DNA of 64,000 nucleotides from Flavobacteriales bacterium UBA7878 (GTDB taxonomy: Bacteria > Bacteroidota > Bacteroidia > Flavobacteriales > Schleiferiaceae): the NCBI GenBank assembly GCA_002501205.1, contig DLRW01000037.1, positions 1-64,000 of the forward strand, in the 5' to 3' direction. Below, in pieces: positions 1-5,927 of this stretch (positions are counted from its first letter, which is position 1; every line of letters starts with the position of its first letter). A model generated the notes under the pieces. The model had not been told where the DNA came from and ran no database searches. It saw only the letters and a list, made by a program, of their open reading frames with translations. The position numbers were made by a program, and so were the translations under genes.

Positions 1-32
1 GGTCGCGAGTTCGAGTCTCGTCCGGACCGCCA
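1..32 (+). tRNA. tRNA-Asp (GTC), 3' end only, cut by window start
   Basis: The first 32 bases are the last part of a tRNA: a T stem GCGAG/CTCGT with one G-T pair, T loop TTCGAGT, the 3' acceptor strand CCGGACC, discriminator G and an encoded CCA. The acceptor strand, the G73 discriminator and the wording of the T arm fit tRNA-Asp. Nearby decayed copies also carry the Asp anticodon-loop word CTGTCA, which supports the identity. The anticodon arm of this intact copy lies outside the window, so the identity is inferred. A terminator follows directly, so this is the last gene of its transcript. Confidence 0.8.
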
Positions 33-40
33 ACAATCCA

Positions 41-72
41 AACCTCCTCAAAGCAATTTGTGGGGGTTTTTT
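41..72 (+). terminator. Rho-independent terminator of the tRNA-Asp transcript
   Basis: AACCTCC.CAAA pairs with TTTG.GGGGGTT around a GCAA loop, with one mismatch and one wobble, and is followed by a run of six T. It begins 9 bases after the tRNA CCA. The same hairpin is copied with the tRNA fragments downstream. Confidence 0.75.
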
Positions 73-94
73 GTTTTTGGTCATTGAGCTTTTT

Positions 95-212
95 GAATAC
101 ATGCCTGTCATCTCGGCCAGGCCGAGACGAGTTCGAGTCTCGTCAGATCACTAACAATCAAAGCCCCCCTCAAAGCAATTTGTGGTTTTTTTTGTTTTTG
201 GTCATTGAGCTA
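95..212 (+). repeat. Decayed tRNA-Asp 3'-half repeat, copy 2
   Basis: The unit starts with GAATACATGCCTGTCA, which matches the D-arm end and anticodon arm of tRNA-Asp. An inserted-looking palindrome CTCGGCC-A-GGCCGAG follows, then an intact T arm ACGAG-TTCGAGT-CTCGT. The acceptor end is mutated (CAGATCACTAA), and the terminator hairpin and the GGTCATTGAGCT tail are retained. The anticodon stem cannot form, so it is a pseudo-tRNA and not a functional gene. The next copy starts 120 bases later. Confidence 0.75.
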
Positions 213-214
213 AT

Positions 215-281
215 GAATACATGCCTGTCAACTCATCCAAGCCGAGGTGAGTTCGAGTTTTTTCAAGATCGATAGCAATCC
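215..281 (+). repeat. Decayed tRNA-Asp 3'-half repeat, copy 3 (most eroded)
   Basis: It begins with the same GAATACATGCCTGTCA start. The palindrome is damaged (CTCATCCAAGCCGAG) and the T arm reads GTGAG-TTCGAGT-TTTTT, so the stem no longer pairs. The acceptor and terminator parts are lost. The GIY-YIG gene lies between this copy and the next. Confidence 0.65.
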
Positions 282-394
282 TTGTCCTCTCTATTGGATT
301 AATGTGATGATAATAGTTTTTAGTGTTGAATAGAGCTTTTATCCGCTAAAGGATACCACTTTAAATAGGCTTCAAAACCTACTCTTATTTGAAA

Positions 395-661
395 ATGCAA
401 GAGGGACATTATACTTACATGATATATTCGGAGAAGTTTGATATCCTGTATAAAGGTTATAGTCAAAATGTGGAATTGCGCTTAAGAGCCCATAATGAAG
501 GTCGAAGTCGGTATACAAGGAATAAAGGCCCATGGGTATTGGTGTATTTAAGAAAGTTTGCAAGCAAGGAAGAAGCATTGCAGCATGAGAAGTATTTAAA
601 GGTTCAAAATCGACCTTATTTAGAGTGGTTGGTAAGATCTCCTAAAAATGAATTTCTCTGA
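395..661 (+). CDS. GIY-YIG nuclease family protein (88 aa, single domain)
   Basis: This is a short orphan GIY-YIG domain, a fold that cleaves DNA by a metal-dependent mechanism. The first strand reads YTYMIYS (GIY position). The YIG position is YKG followed by YSQN, so Ile is replaced by Lys. The conserved Arg helix reads VELRLRAHNEGRSRY, and a GPWVLVYL strand and an EALQHEKYLK helix with the usual Glu follow. Length matches the small UvrC-N-like proteins common in Flavobacteriia. I start at the ATG at 395; an in-frame TTG at 389 is less likely. There is no partner domain, so the function is unknown: a homing-type nuclease, a repair enzyme and a relic are all possible. The gene is embedded in tRNA-Asp-derived repeats, which suggests a link to their mobility (inference). 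Confidence 0.8.
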   Translation: MQEGHYTYMIYSEKFDILYKGYSQNVELRLRAHNEGRSRYTRNKGPWVLVYLRKFASKEEALQHEKYLKVQNRPYLEWLVRSPKNEFL

Positions 662-777
662 ATACATGCCTGTTATCTCGGCCTGGCCGAGACGAGTTCG
701 AGTCTCGTCCGGACCGCCAACAATCCAAACCCCCTCAAAGCAATTTGTGGGGGTTTTTTGTTTTAGGTCAATGAGCT
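660..777 (+). repeat. tRNA-Asp 3'-half repeat, copy 4 (best preserved)
   Basis: Compared with copy 2 this unit has kept the true tRNA end: T arm ACGAG-TTCGAGT-CTCGT, acceptor CCGGACC, G73, CCA, then the same terminator and tail. The palindrome reads CTCGGCC-T-GGCCGAG. It overlaps the stop codon of the GIY-YIG gene by a couple of bases, so gene and repeat look as if they moved or were duplicated as a unit (inference). Confidence 0.75.
728..759 (+). terminator. Copied tRNA-Asp terminator, now behind the GIY-YIG gene
   Basis: AACCCCC.CAAA pairs with TTTG.GGGGGTT around GCAA, with a single mismatch, followed by TTTTTT. It is a better hairpin than the one behind the intact tRNA and would also end the GIY-YIG transcript. 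Confidence 0.7.
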
Positions 778-779
778 TT

Positions 780-814
780 AAATATATGTCTGTCATCTCG
801 GCTGGACTGCTAAT
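780..814 (+). repeat. Fragment of a fifth tRNA-Asp-derived repeat
   Basis: AAATATATGTCTGTCATCTC followed by GGCTGGACTGCTAA matches the start of the unit up to the palindrome and then breaks off. It marks the right end of the recognisable array. Confidence 0.5.
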
Positions 815-1321
815 AAAAGTTTGAAGGCCTTTTGATTCTTAGTTTTATTGGGTTTCCCCTTTTGTGTGGGGGTGTGTTATAAGGAATAGAAATCGAGAAA
901 ATGATTTCTTTATCTATTAAGACAATTAACTACTTTATCTAGTCGCTAAGATTTATGTAAACTAAATTGTGAAGGCAGTCTGAAAATAACTTCGCCCATA
1001 TTTTTGGGGAATAGAGTATGGGTGGCTAAAATCTAATTTAAGCGATTCTATCACTTAAGTTGATAGTTGGCTCTTGCCAACGCGTATCATCTAAAATTAA
1101 AGTGGCTCAAATTTGGGGGTGGATTGGTTCTAAAGAAGGTTGCTTTTTTGTAAATCGTCCTTTATAACTGGTGAGTTGTTGATAATGTAAGGTTTTATAA
1201 TTCTGCTATGTCAGTAAAAATTACATTTTAACCGTTACATAATATGGCTTAAATACTGTCAAATCTGCCTAAGCATACTGACATAATTTTCAAACAATAT
1301 TGTGAAAAAGGGGTGAGAGAT
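815..1321. other. About 500 bases without a recognisable gene
   Basis: AT-rich DNA with no convincing reading frame, RNA gene or repeat on either strand. It separates the tRNA-derived array from the candidate small RNA. Confidence 0.6.
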
Positions 1322-1433
1322 AATAAAATCGGACATTTAGTCCGATTTTACAATAAGGCATGGAAGTTGCCTATTGGTGCAATTCATATCTAAATGTCTT
1401 GCGATTTAGATACGGTTTATGCGTAATTAACAG
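1322..1433 (-). ncRNA. Candidate structured small RNA (three hairpins)
   Basis: Three consecutive hairpins fill about 90 bases. At 1387-1412 TATCTAAAT pairs perfectly with ATTTAGATA over an 8-base loop. At 1351-1376 CAATAAGGCA pairs with TGCCTATTG with one bulge. At 1324-1350 an 11-bp perfect stem TAAAATCGGAC/GTCCGATTTTA has a 5-base loop. On the minus strand a good Bacteroidota promoter sits just upstream (1438-1467), and the 11-bp hairpin would come last as a terminator-like end, although its U tract is weak. This gives a transcript of roughly 112 nt. A 16-codon frame starting at 1387 is also present (MNCTNRQLPCLIVKSD), so a leader peptide is an alternative. Strand, ends and function are inferred; I know no family that matches. 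Confidence 0.4.
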
Positions 1434-1437
1434 GCCG

Positions 1438-1467
1438 CAAATGTAAGTCGTTTTTTAAATCTGCAAA
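1438..1467 (-). promoter_or_regulatory. Promoter for the candidate small RNA
   Basis: On the minus strand TTTG (1464-1467) is followed after 18 bases by TACATTTG (1438-1445), a full match to the Bacteroidota TTTG / TAnnTTTG promoter. It points leftward into the hairpins and away from every gene. Confidence 0.5.
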
Positions 1468-1491
1468 ACATTTAGGAGTTTTTTTAACCCA

Positions 1492-1520
1492 TTAAATGTC
1501 ATGCATATGCTAACATTTAC
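1492..1520. promoter_or_regulatory. Imperfect palindrome, possible operator
   Basis: TAAATGT (1493-1499) and ACATTTA (1513-1519) flank a central perfect palindrome GCATATGC (1503-1510), with one base of asymmetry. It lies between the small-RNA promoter and the 1640 gene, where a regulator of either could bind. No protein partner is evident. Confidence 0.3.
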
Positions 1521-1639
1521 ATTGAGAAGAGCTCACTTCTATAAAAAGAGTAACAATAGTAGGGCTGAAAGGTTCAGTACCAAAATCGGTCAAGATGGAG
1601 ATCGATCTGATATGTTTAACTCTTTATACTTGTTGATAC

Positions 1640-2320
1640 ATGAAACAGGGAATTAGAATATCAGTAAATCAATTGGCAACATTTGTTTTGGCTAGCCAGC
1701 CAAAAAAGCAAAGAATTATCCATCAGCAGAAGAATCCTAGTACACTAATAGTAAGCTGGTATGGTAAAGCCAAGTCTGTAATGCGAAGCTTTTACAAAGA
1801 CCCTATGAATATTGGGTTGATTGAAACTGGACTAAAAGAGCTAAAGGAAACTAAGCCCAAATCAAAGTGGCAAGTTTCTAATAGACAAGGTTCAATTGAG
1901 ATTTTGGAGCGATTCATAAAGATGCAGGTACCCAAATGTTTTGAGGGTGACAATGTTGAATTTGTGAAACCCTCGTTAAAATCTCTTTCTATTTTAGGGG
2001 TAGAAATAATCGCGTCTCCAGAATTGATATTTTGCTTTCATCAGGATGGAAAGTTAAGATATGGAGCGGTAAAGTTTCATACATCGAAATCAGGAAAGTT
2101 TACGCGAGAGCAGTCAAAAGTTGTTGCGGCAGCTTTGAAACTATATCTTAAAAGGTATATCGCGGAATTTGATCCAGAGGCTGAGGTAGCTTATGAGTAT
2201 TGTCTTTCAGTAGATGTTTTTAATGAGGCGATTACTAATGCCGGAGGTGACTTGAAAGATATTGAAAAGACCATTAATGAGGCGTGTCATGAAGTAATTA
2301 AACTTTGGAACGCTGCCTAG
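1640..2320 (+). CDS. Unrecognised 226-aa protein in the accessory patch
   Basis: I do not recognise this protein. It is soluble, basic at its N-terminus (QPKKQRIIHQQKN) and has no signal peptide or membrane segment. Around residues 125-160 a strand-turn-strand reads ELIFCFHQDGKLRYGAVKFH and leads into a helical stretch rich in Lys. This pattern (acidic residue, then GAVKFH) is reminiscent of PD-(D/E)XK-type nuclease cores, but I cannot place the catalytic set, so that is only a suggestion. It starts with ATG at 1640 and ends just before a strong terminator, so it is transcribed separately from the Cas2-like gene. A near-consensus TATACTTG lies a few bases upstream of the start. Base composition is AT-rich like the rest of the patch. 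Confidence 0.6.
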   Translation: MKQGIRISVNQLATFVLASQPKKQRIIHQQKNPSTLIVSWYGKAKSVMRSFYKDPMNIGLIETGLKELKETKPKSKWQVSNRQGSIEILERFIKMQVPKCFEGDNVEFVKPSLKSLSILGVEIIASPELIFCFHQDGKLRYGAVKFHTSKSGKFTREQSKVVAAALKLYLKRYIAEFDPEAEVAYEYCLSVDVFNEAITNAGGDLKDIEKTINEACHEVIKLWNAA

Positions 2321-2331
2321 AAACTAATTAT

Positions 2332-2361
2332 AAGAAGCCCGCATTTGCGGGCTTCTTTTTT
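2332..2361 (+). terminator. Strong Rho-independent terminator
   Basis: An 11-bp perfect stem AAGAAGCCCGC / GCGGGCTTCTT with an ATTT loop, followed by TTTT. It ends the 1640-2320 transcript and lies only 13 bases before the next start codon. Confidence 0.85.
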
Positions 2362-2374
2362 AACAAATTTTACA

Positions 2375-2638
2375 ATGAAGGAAACATATTTTATATCATA
2401 TGATTTGATGAATGACAAGGATTATAAAACCTTGTCAAATGAATTAGAAAAATTGGGAGCAGAAAGGGTTCTCTTGTCATTATGGTGCTTGAAAAAATCA
2501 AATACAAGTGCTGAAAAACTTAGAGATCATATTGGGGGTTTTATCGATAACGATGATAAAATCGTAGTGATAAAATCTGCAACCACTTATGGATGGGCGT
2601 CCAGAGGTGAATTATTGTTTAACCCTAATAGTCTATAG
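2375..2638 (+). CDS. Cas2-like SinR-type small protein (87 aa)
   Basis: The opening YFISYDLMNDKDYKTLSNEL, with strand 1, Asp and then a helix, followed by a LLSLWCLKKSNTSAEKLRDH segment and IDNDDKIVVIK, matches the small SinR-type proteins that share the ferredoxin-like fold of Cas2. In those proteins a first strand ending in Y-D, a W-x-hydrophobic strand and a D-D/N-D before strand 4 recur. Cas2 itself is a structural nuclease-fold subunit of CRISPR adaptation, but no cas1 or repeat array is present here, so a CRISPR role is not supported. I start at ATG 2375; the frame extends further upstream only into the terminator. The stop is two bases before the DUF2188 gene, so the two form an operon. 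Function is unknown; toxin/RNase or defence roles are conjecture. Confidence 0.6.
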   Translation: MKETYFISYDLMNDKDYKTLSNELEKLGAERVLLSLWCLKKSNTSAEKLRDHIGGFIDNDDKIVVIKSATTYGWASRGELLFNPNSL

Positions 2639-2640
2639 AC

Positions 2641-2877
2641 ATGAGTTCAAGGAAAAATTACCACATAACAAAGACTAAAGATGGTTGGCAAGGAAAAGCT
2701 GAGGGAGGCAAAAGAGCCTCGACTATAGGATCCACAAAAAAGGAAGTTGTAGGTAGAATGGTTGAAATAGCAAAGAATAACGGCAATGCTTCTGTTAAAA
2801 TCCATAAGGTAAATGGGAAGTTCCAAGAGGAACGGACCTATCCTAGGAACTCGGATCCATATCCTCCCAAAGGTTAA
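2641..2877 (+). CDS. DUF2188 domain protein (78 aa)
   Basis: This is a small soluble protein of the DUF2188 type: strand YHITKTKDGWQGKAEG, KRAST, then a helix with Lys/Glu (KKEVVGRMVEIAKNNG) and the closing strand VKIHKVNGKFQEERTY with the characteristic GK/R-hydrophilic-QE ending. A proline-rich tail of about 12 residues follows. No enzymatic motif is known for the family. It follows the Cas2-like gene by two bases and is almost certainly co-transcribed with it. Such tight pairing of a Cas2-fold protein and a DUF2188 protein suggests a functional pair, but this is inference. Confidence 0.75.
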   Translation: MSSRKNYHITKTKDGWQGKAEGGKRASTIGSTKKEVVGRMVEIAKNNGNASVKIHKVNGKFQEERTYPRNSDPYPPKG

Positions 2878-2960
2878 CTTGTTAAAAAAAGGTGATTAAA
2901 TAGGTGTAGCAAGAATAGTTGAATGTGCTGGATTTAAGATCTGGAGCAAGGATTACATGC

Positions 2961-2989
2961 AATTGGGGCGAATCCCTTCACATCCGCTA
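2961..2989 (+). other. Possible tRNA 3'-tail relic
   Basis: GGGGCGAATCCC followed by CACATCCGCTA looks like a T arm plus acceptor strand with a G discriminator, as in Ser/Leu tRNAs, but the T stem pairs badly (ATTGG/CCCTT) and no 5' half is seen. A terminator follows 18 bases later, as is usual after tRNAs. Weak evidence. Confidence 0.25.
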
Positions 2990-3006
2990 GCAACTATGTA
3001 CTCAGG

Positions 3007-3034
3007 AGCTCGACAATGGTCGGGCTTCTTTTGT
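3007..3034 (+). terminator. Rho-independent terminator after the Cas2-like/DUF2188 pair
   Basis: AGCTCGAC and GTCGGGCT pair over 8 bp with one G-U around an AATG loop, followed by TCTTTTGTTT. It marks the right edge of the small operon. Confidence 0.7.
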
Positions 3035-3492
3035 TTAAGGTAATATGTAATAACGGTGCAATACTTTGGAGGTCTTGAAATCCCAATTTAAACTGCTTTT
3101 AGTCCGCTTGCCTGGTTTATCATTCTCACGAATGGTGTTTGCTAATTGCTCTTCATTAGCGCTTATGAAGGGCATTATCCTGCTCTGGCTTTTTTTGGAA
3201 ATTCGTATAATTATTATTGATGTCACTTTATACTCCAATAACATACTTGATAAGCTCTTATAAGAGGTTTGGATTGTATTTTACTTTTCCTTCTCTTGCG
3301 TTTTCAAAAGCATTTAACTTGGACACCATTAGCCTAAACGTTTAAATCATTTTTGTAATACCATTCTAACATAGTTTGCATTTAAGTCCCAAATCATCTT
3401 ATATTTGAGCAACTTGAAGACTAGAAAGTCCATCGAGTACTAAAACTCTGCATCGCTAATTTTCAGCTCAATTTATCTGTTCTCTAAGCTTA
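3035..3492. other. Gene-free AT-rich spacer
   Basis: Only two short overlapping frames on opposite strands are open here, with no family resemblance and no start signals, and I do not call them. The word AACTTGGACACC near 3317 resembles some insertion-sequence ends, but no partner end or transposase is visible. Confidence 0.5.
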
Positions 3493-3521
3493 TTGTCGAT
3501 TGTACTAAAACACTATATTTG
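3493..3521 (+). promoter_or_regulatory. Promoter of the receiver-like gene
   Basis: TTG (3493-3495), 18 bases, then TATATTTG (3514-3521), matching the Bacteroidota sigma-A type promoter. The predicted transcript starts about 57 bases before the ATG. Confidence 0.6.
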
Positions 3522-3584
3522 CGGCAGTAAAGACTTAGTGTACTTAGTACGCTTATTGTAAGGGGCAAATAACACAGGATTAAT

Positions 3585-4019
3585 ATGATGGCAACAAAAA
3601 ATGGCGTAATTGCGGAGGAAGAACGAATACAGCTTGTAAATCGATCCATGAGTCATTTTTTAGAAGGAAAAAGAGTTTTGCTTGCCGGTGCCAATGAAGT
3701 AGATGAAATGCTTCTACGGTATATGGTAGTGGAAAGTGGCGGCGTTTTAAATGTGGCCAAAAGCATTGAAGAGATGCGAAAGACCCTAAGTAAAAGTCGT
3801 TATGACTTAATACTGATGAATTCTTGTCTCGACAATGAAAATGCCATGGGTATCTTACAGCAATTGCGTAAGGAAGGACTGGTAAAATCACCAGTGGTGG
3901 CTATCAGTAGTAATGATCTGGTAGGTAGAGCTATACATAATGGATTTGCTTATGTGCTCCGTCGCCCCTTGGAGAAACGCAAGATTTTAGCAGCATTAAG
4001 CGCAATCTTTCAGAACTAA
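3585..4019 (+). CDS. Degenerate response-regulator receiver domain protein (144 aa)
   Basis: A single CheY-like fold (residues about 28-142) with a 27-residue N-terminal extension. The pattern of alternating strands and helices is clear: KRVLLAGANEVDEMLL, YDLILMNSCLDN, SPVVAISSND, FAYVLRRPLEKRKIL. The chemistry is missing: the acidic pair at the end of strand 1 is Gly35-Ala36, the phosphorylatable Asp is Asn79, and the conserved Lys before Pro is Arg127. The protein therefore cannot be phosphorylated in the classical way and probably acts as a protein-interaction module or a phosphorylation-independent receiver. It stands alone with no kinase or output domain. It has its own promoter. Its stop codon overlaps the stop codon of comEC on the other strand. 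The start could be either of two adjacent ATGs (3585 or 3588). Confidence 0.75.
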   Translation: MMATKNGVIAEEERIQLVNRSMSHFLEGKRVLLAGANEVDEMLLRYMVVESGGVLNVAKSIEEMRKTLSKSRYDLILMNSCLDNENAMGILQQLRKEGLVKSPVVAISSNDLVGRAIHNGFAYVLRRPLEKRKILAALSAIFQN

Positions 4020-5755
4020 GGGATTTCTAGGTAGCCTTTACGGCAACTTCTAAAAGATATATTCAAAGCTTGGCAGTACGATTGCCAGGCTTTTTCTTTT
4101 TCCGGAGAGAACCCAGTATATACTATTTGAGTAGAATCTTTGATTTCCATCCTGCTCTGATCATTCACCAGTATCAGGCCATTAAGTGATAAAGGAGAAT
4201 TAATTACCATTTTACCATTCTCCTCTTTAATTTTTAGGTTTTGGTCTACATAGGGTAATGACTTGAGCTTTTGCTGCGGATTACAGATTTGCCCTGCTTT
4301 CAAATGATATTCTGTTGAGCCAGTTTTATAAACCAGTGCCCTGTCATTTCCAGAATAGATCACCAAGCTTAGAGGAGTCATTATCTTTTGATAAAGACTT
4401 TGACTGTAGCTAATGATACCAAAACACATTGTTAGGGCGATCAACTTTTTCAAGCTAAGTCTGGAATGAATCAGCCAATAGGCTAAAAGGATATAGCTTA
4501 GTACACAATTAAATAAGGAAATGTTCCATTGGATTTGGGCATTAGGAAAGCTGCTAATCCAGGCGCTAATCTTGCTCATGTATTCCAAGGCTATCGGAAA
4601 GTTGTTACGATAGAATGAAAGGATTGGAAATTGATCCAATAGGAGGACCAACAAACCCGAGTACATAATTATACTCATCAGAGGCAGTACCAAAAGGTTG
4701 GCTAGTAAAAAATAAAGAGGAAAGCTTCCAAAAGCATAGAGCGTGATGGGGGCCGTGAATAATTGCGCGGCAATGGAAACATAAATCAATTCTTGAATAG
4801 ATTTCAAGGGCTGAAATTTGAAGCTGTGCCAGGATTTCATTTTAGGGACCAGGAAGAGTATTCCAATAACAGCAGAATAGCTTAAGAGAAAGCCCAATTG
4901 GCGAATTAGGAGTGGTTGAAACCAAAGCAGGATCAGTGCTGATGCCCATACAGCGCTCAAGCCACTACCGGCTCTGTTAATGGCTTTACCAATAGCTAAA
5001 AAACTAAAAAGGGTTGCTGCTCTAAGTACCGATGGCCCCGCGCCGCTAATGAAGCTAAATGCCCATATTCCGACAATGCTCAGTGCACAGTTTAAGATCC
5101 GAAAGTAAGGGACTGCCTTAAGGGGCTTTAGTAGGAATTGAATCATAAGGTATATCATTCCCAAATGAAGTCCGCTAACCGCTAATAAATGCATTAAGCC
5201 CGCTGCACCAAAGTCTTTTCGCATTTCGGGGTCTATATCTCCTTTTAAACCTAAAAAAAGAGCCTTATAAAGGGCTTTATGTTTATCGGCCCAAGGCCAG
5301 AGGTCAATTCTGCGGGCTAGGGAATTGCGATAGTTAATCAGTCGATCCTTACTATTGGGCTTGGACTTTATTTTGGCAATACGCTTCCATTGCAGGCGGG
5401 CAACGATGTTTTGATTTTGCAGATAAGCCCGAAAGTTAAATTGATCGGGACTGGTGGGGCCAGAGATAGGGTGTAATTCACCTTCTATCCAAAATACATC
5501 CCCAGCCTTCCAGTTTTTACATACCGCATCTGTACTTAGGCAATAGTAGTTTTCTCCCTGTCGCGAAAAGTGGAGTTTATACCGGGCTCCTTTCTTTTCG
5601 AGATAGCTCAACCGGAATACCGCTTCGAAACTCTTAATGTCCTCCAACATTTTAGCTTGAGCGAAGAGCAGTTTGAGGAGCAAAAGAAGGCTTAGGGTAA
5701 GCAAAGCCAAATAACCTTTCCAGGCTTTTCTGAAGATTTGTAATCGACCTTCCAT
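4016..5755 (-). CDS. comEC: ComEC/Rec2 family DNA-uptake channel protein
   Basis: This 579-residue polytopic membrane protein of the ComEC/Rec2 family forms the inner-membrane channel through which single-stranded DNA enters during natural transformation. An N-terminal soluble region (about 35-130, DUF4131-like) precedes the competence domain with the hallmark HLLAVSGLHLG (189-199) and SGAGPSVLRA (237-246), and about eight further hydrophobic segments to residue 460. The C-terminal 110 residues are soluble but contain no HxHxDH motif, so the metallo-beta-lactamase domain found in longer ComEC proteins is absent, as in many Bacteroidota. It is preceded by a 172-base gap with no obvious promoter and overlaps the receiver-like gene tail to tail. 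Confidence 0.85.
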   Translation of the reverse strand: MEGRLQIFRKAWKGYLALLTLSLLLLLKLLFAQAKMLEDIKSFEAVFRLSYLEKKGARYKLHFSRQGENYYCLSTDAVCKNWKAGDVFWIEGELHPISGPTSPDQFNFRAYLQNQNIVARLQWKRIAKIKSKPNSKDRLINYRNSLARRIDLWPWADKHKALYKALFLGLKGDIDPEMRKDFGAAGLMHLLAVSGLHLGMIYLMIQFLLKPLKAVPYFRILNCALSIVGIWAFSFISGAGPSVLRAATLFSFLAIGKAINRAGSGLSAVWASALILLWFQPLLIRQLGFLLSYSAVIGILFLVPKMKSWHSFKFQPLKSIQELIYVSIAAQLFTAPITLYAFGSFPLYFLLANLLVLPLMSIIMYSGLLVLLLDQFPILSFYRNNFPIALEYMSKISAWISSFPNAQIQWNISLFNCVLSYILLAYWLIHSRLSLKKLIALTMCFGIISYSQSLYQKIMTPLSLVIYSGNDRALVYKTGSTEYHLKAGQICNPQQKLKSLPYVDQNLKIKEENGKMVINSPLSLNGLILVNDQSRMEIKDSTQIVYTGFSPEKEKAWQSYCQALNISFRSCRKGYLEIP

Positions 5756-5927
5756 ACAGAGCGGAAAAAGACCCCAGCTCGGATGGAAGGATTGTAATAG
5801 AAATGGAGAGATAATCCACCCTACTGAGGTCTGTTTACTGACAACTCCAATGTAGGATGAGTTTAACTCTATGAAAGTGCAGGATATGCCTTTTAATCCT
5901 TTTTAAAAGCGCATTTTGAAATGATCC

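Noticed and set aside
60..275. Open frame of 71 codons across the tRNA-derived repeats
   Set aside because: It translates pseudo-tRNA and terminator sequence and shows no protein-like pattern.
95..777. CRISPR array
   Set aside because: The repeats are about 120 bases or more apart, degenerate and clearly tRNA-derived; no cas1 or other cas gene accompanies them.
1322..1433. Interpretation of the hairpins as tmRNA or 6S RNA
   Set aside because: No tRNA-like ends or tag frame, and no single long bulged stem; the three short hairpins fit neither family.
2375..2638. Calling the Cas2-like protein a CRISPR Cas2
   Set aside because: No array or cas genes in the window, and the sequence is closer to stand-alone SinR-type proteins.
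3035..3263. Two overlapping short frames on opposite strands
   Set aside because: Neither has a start signal, conserved motif or plausible partner, and the mutual overlap suggests chance.
3317..3335. Insertion-sequence terminal repeat
   Set aside because: Only one short resemblance; no second end, target duplication or transposase.
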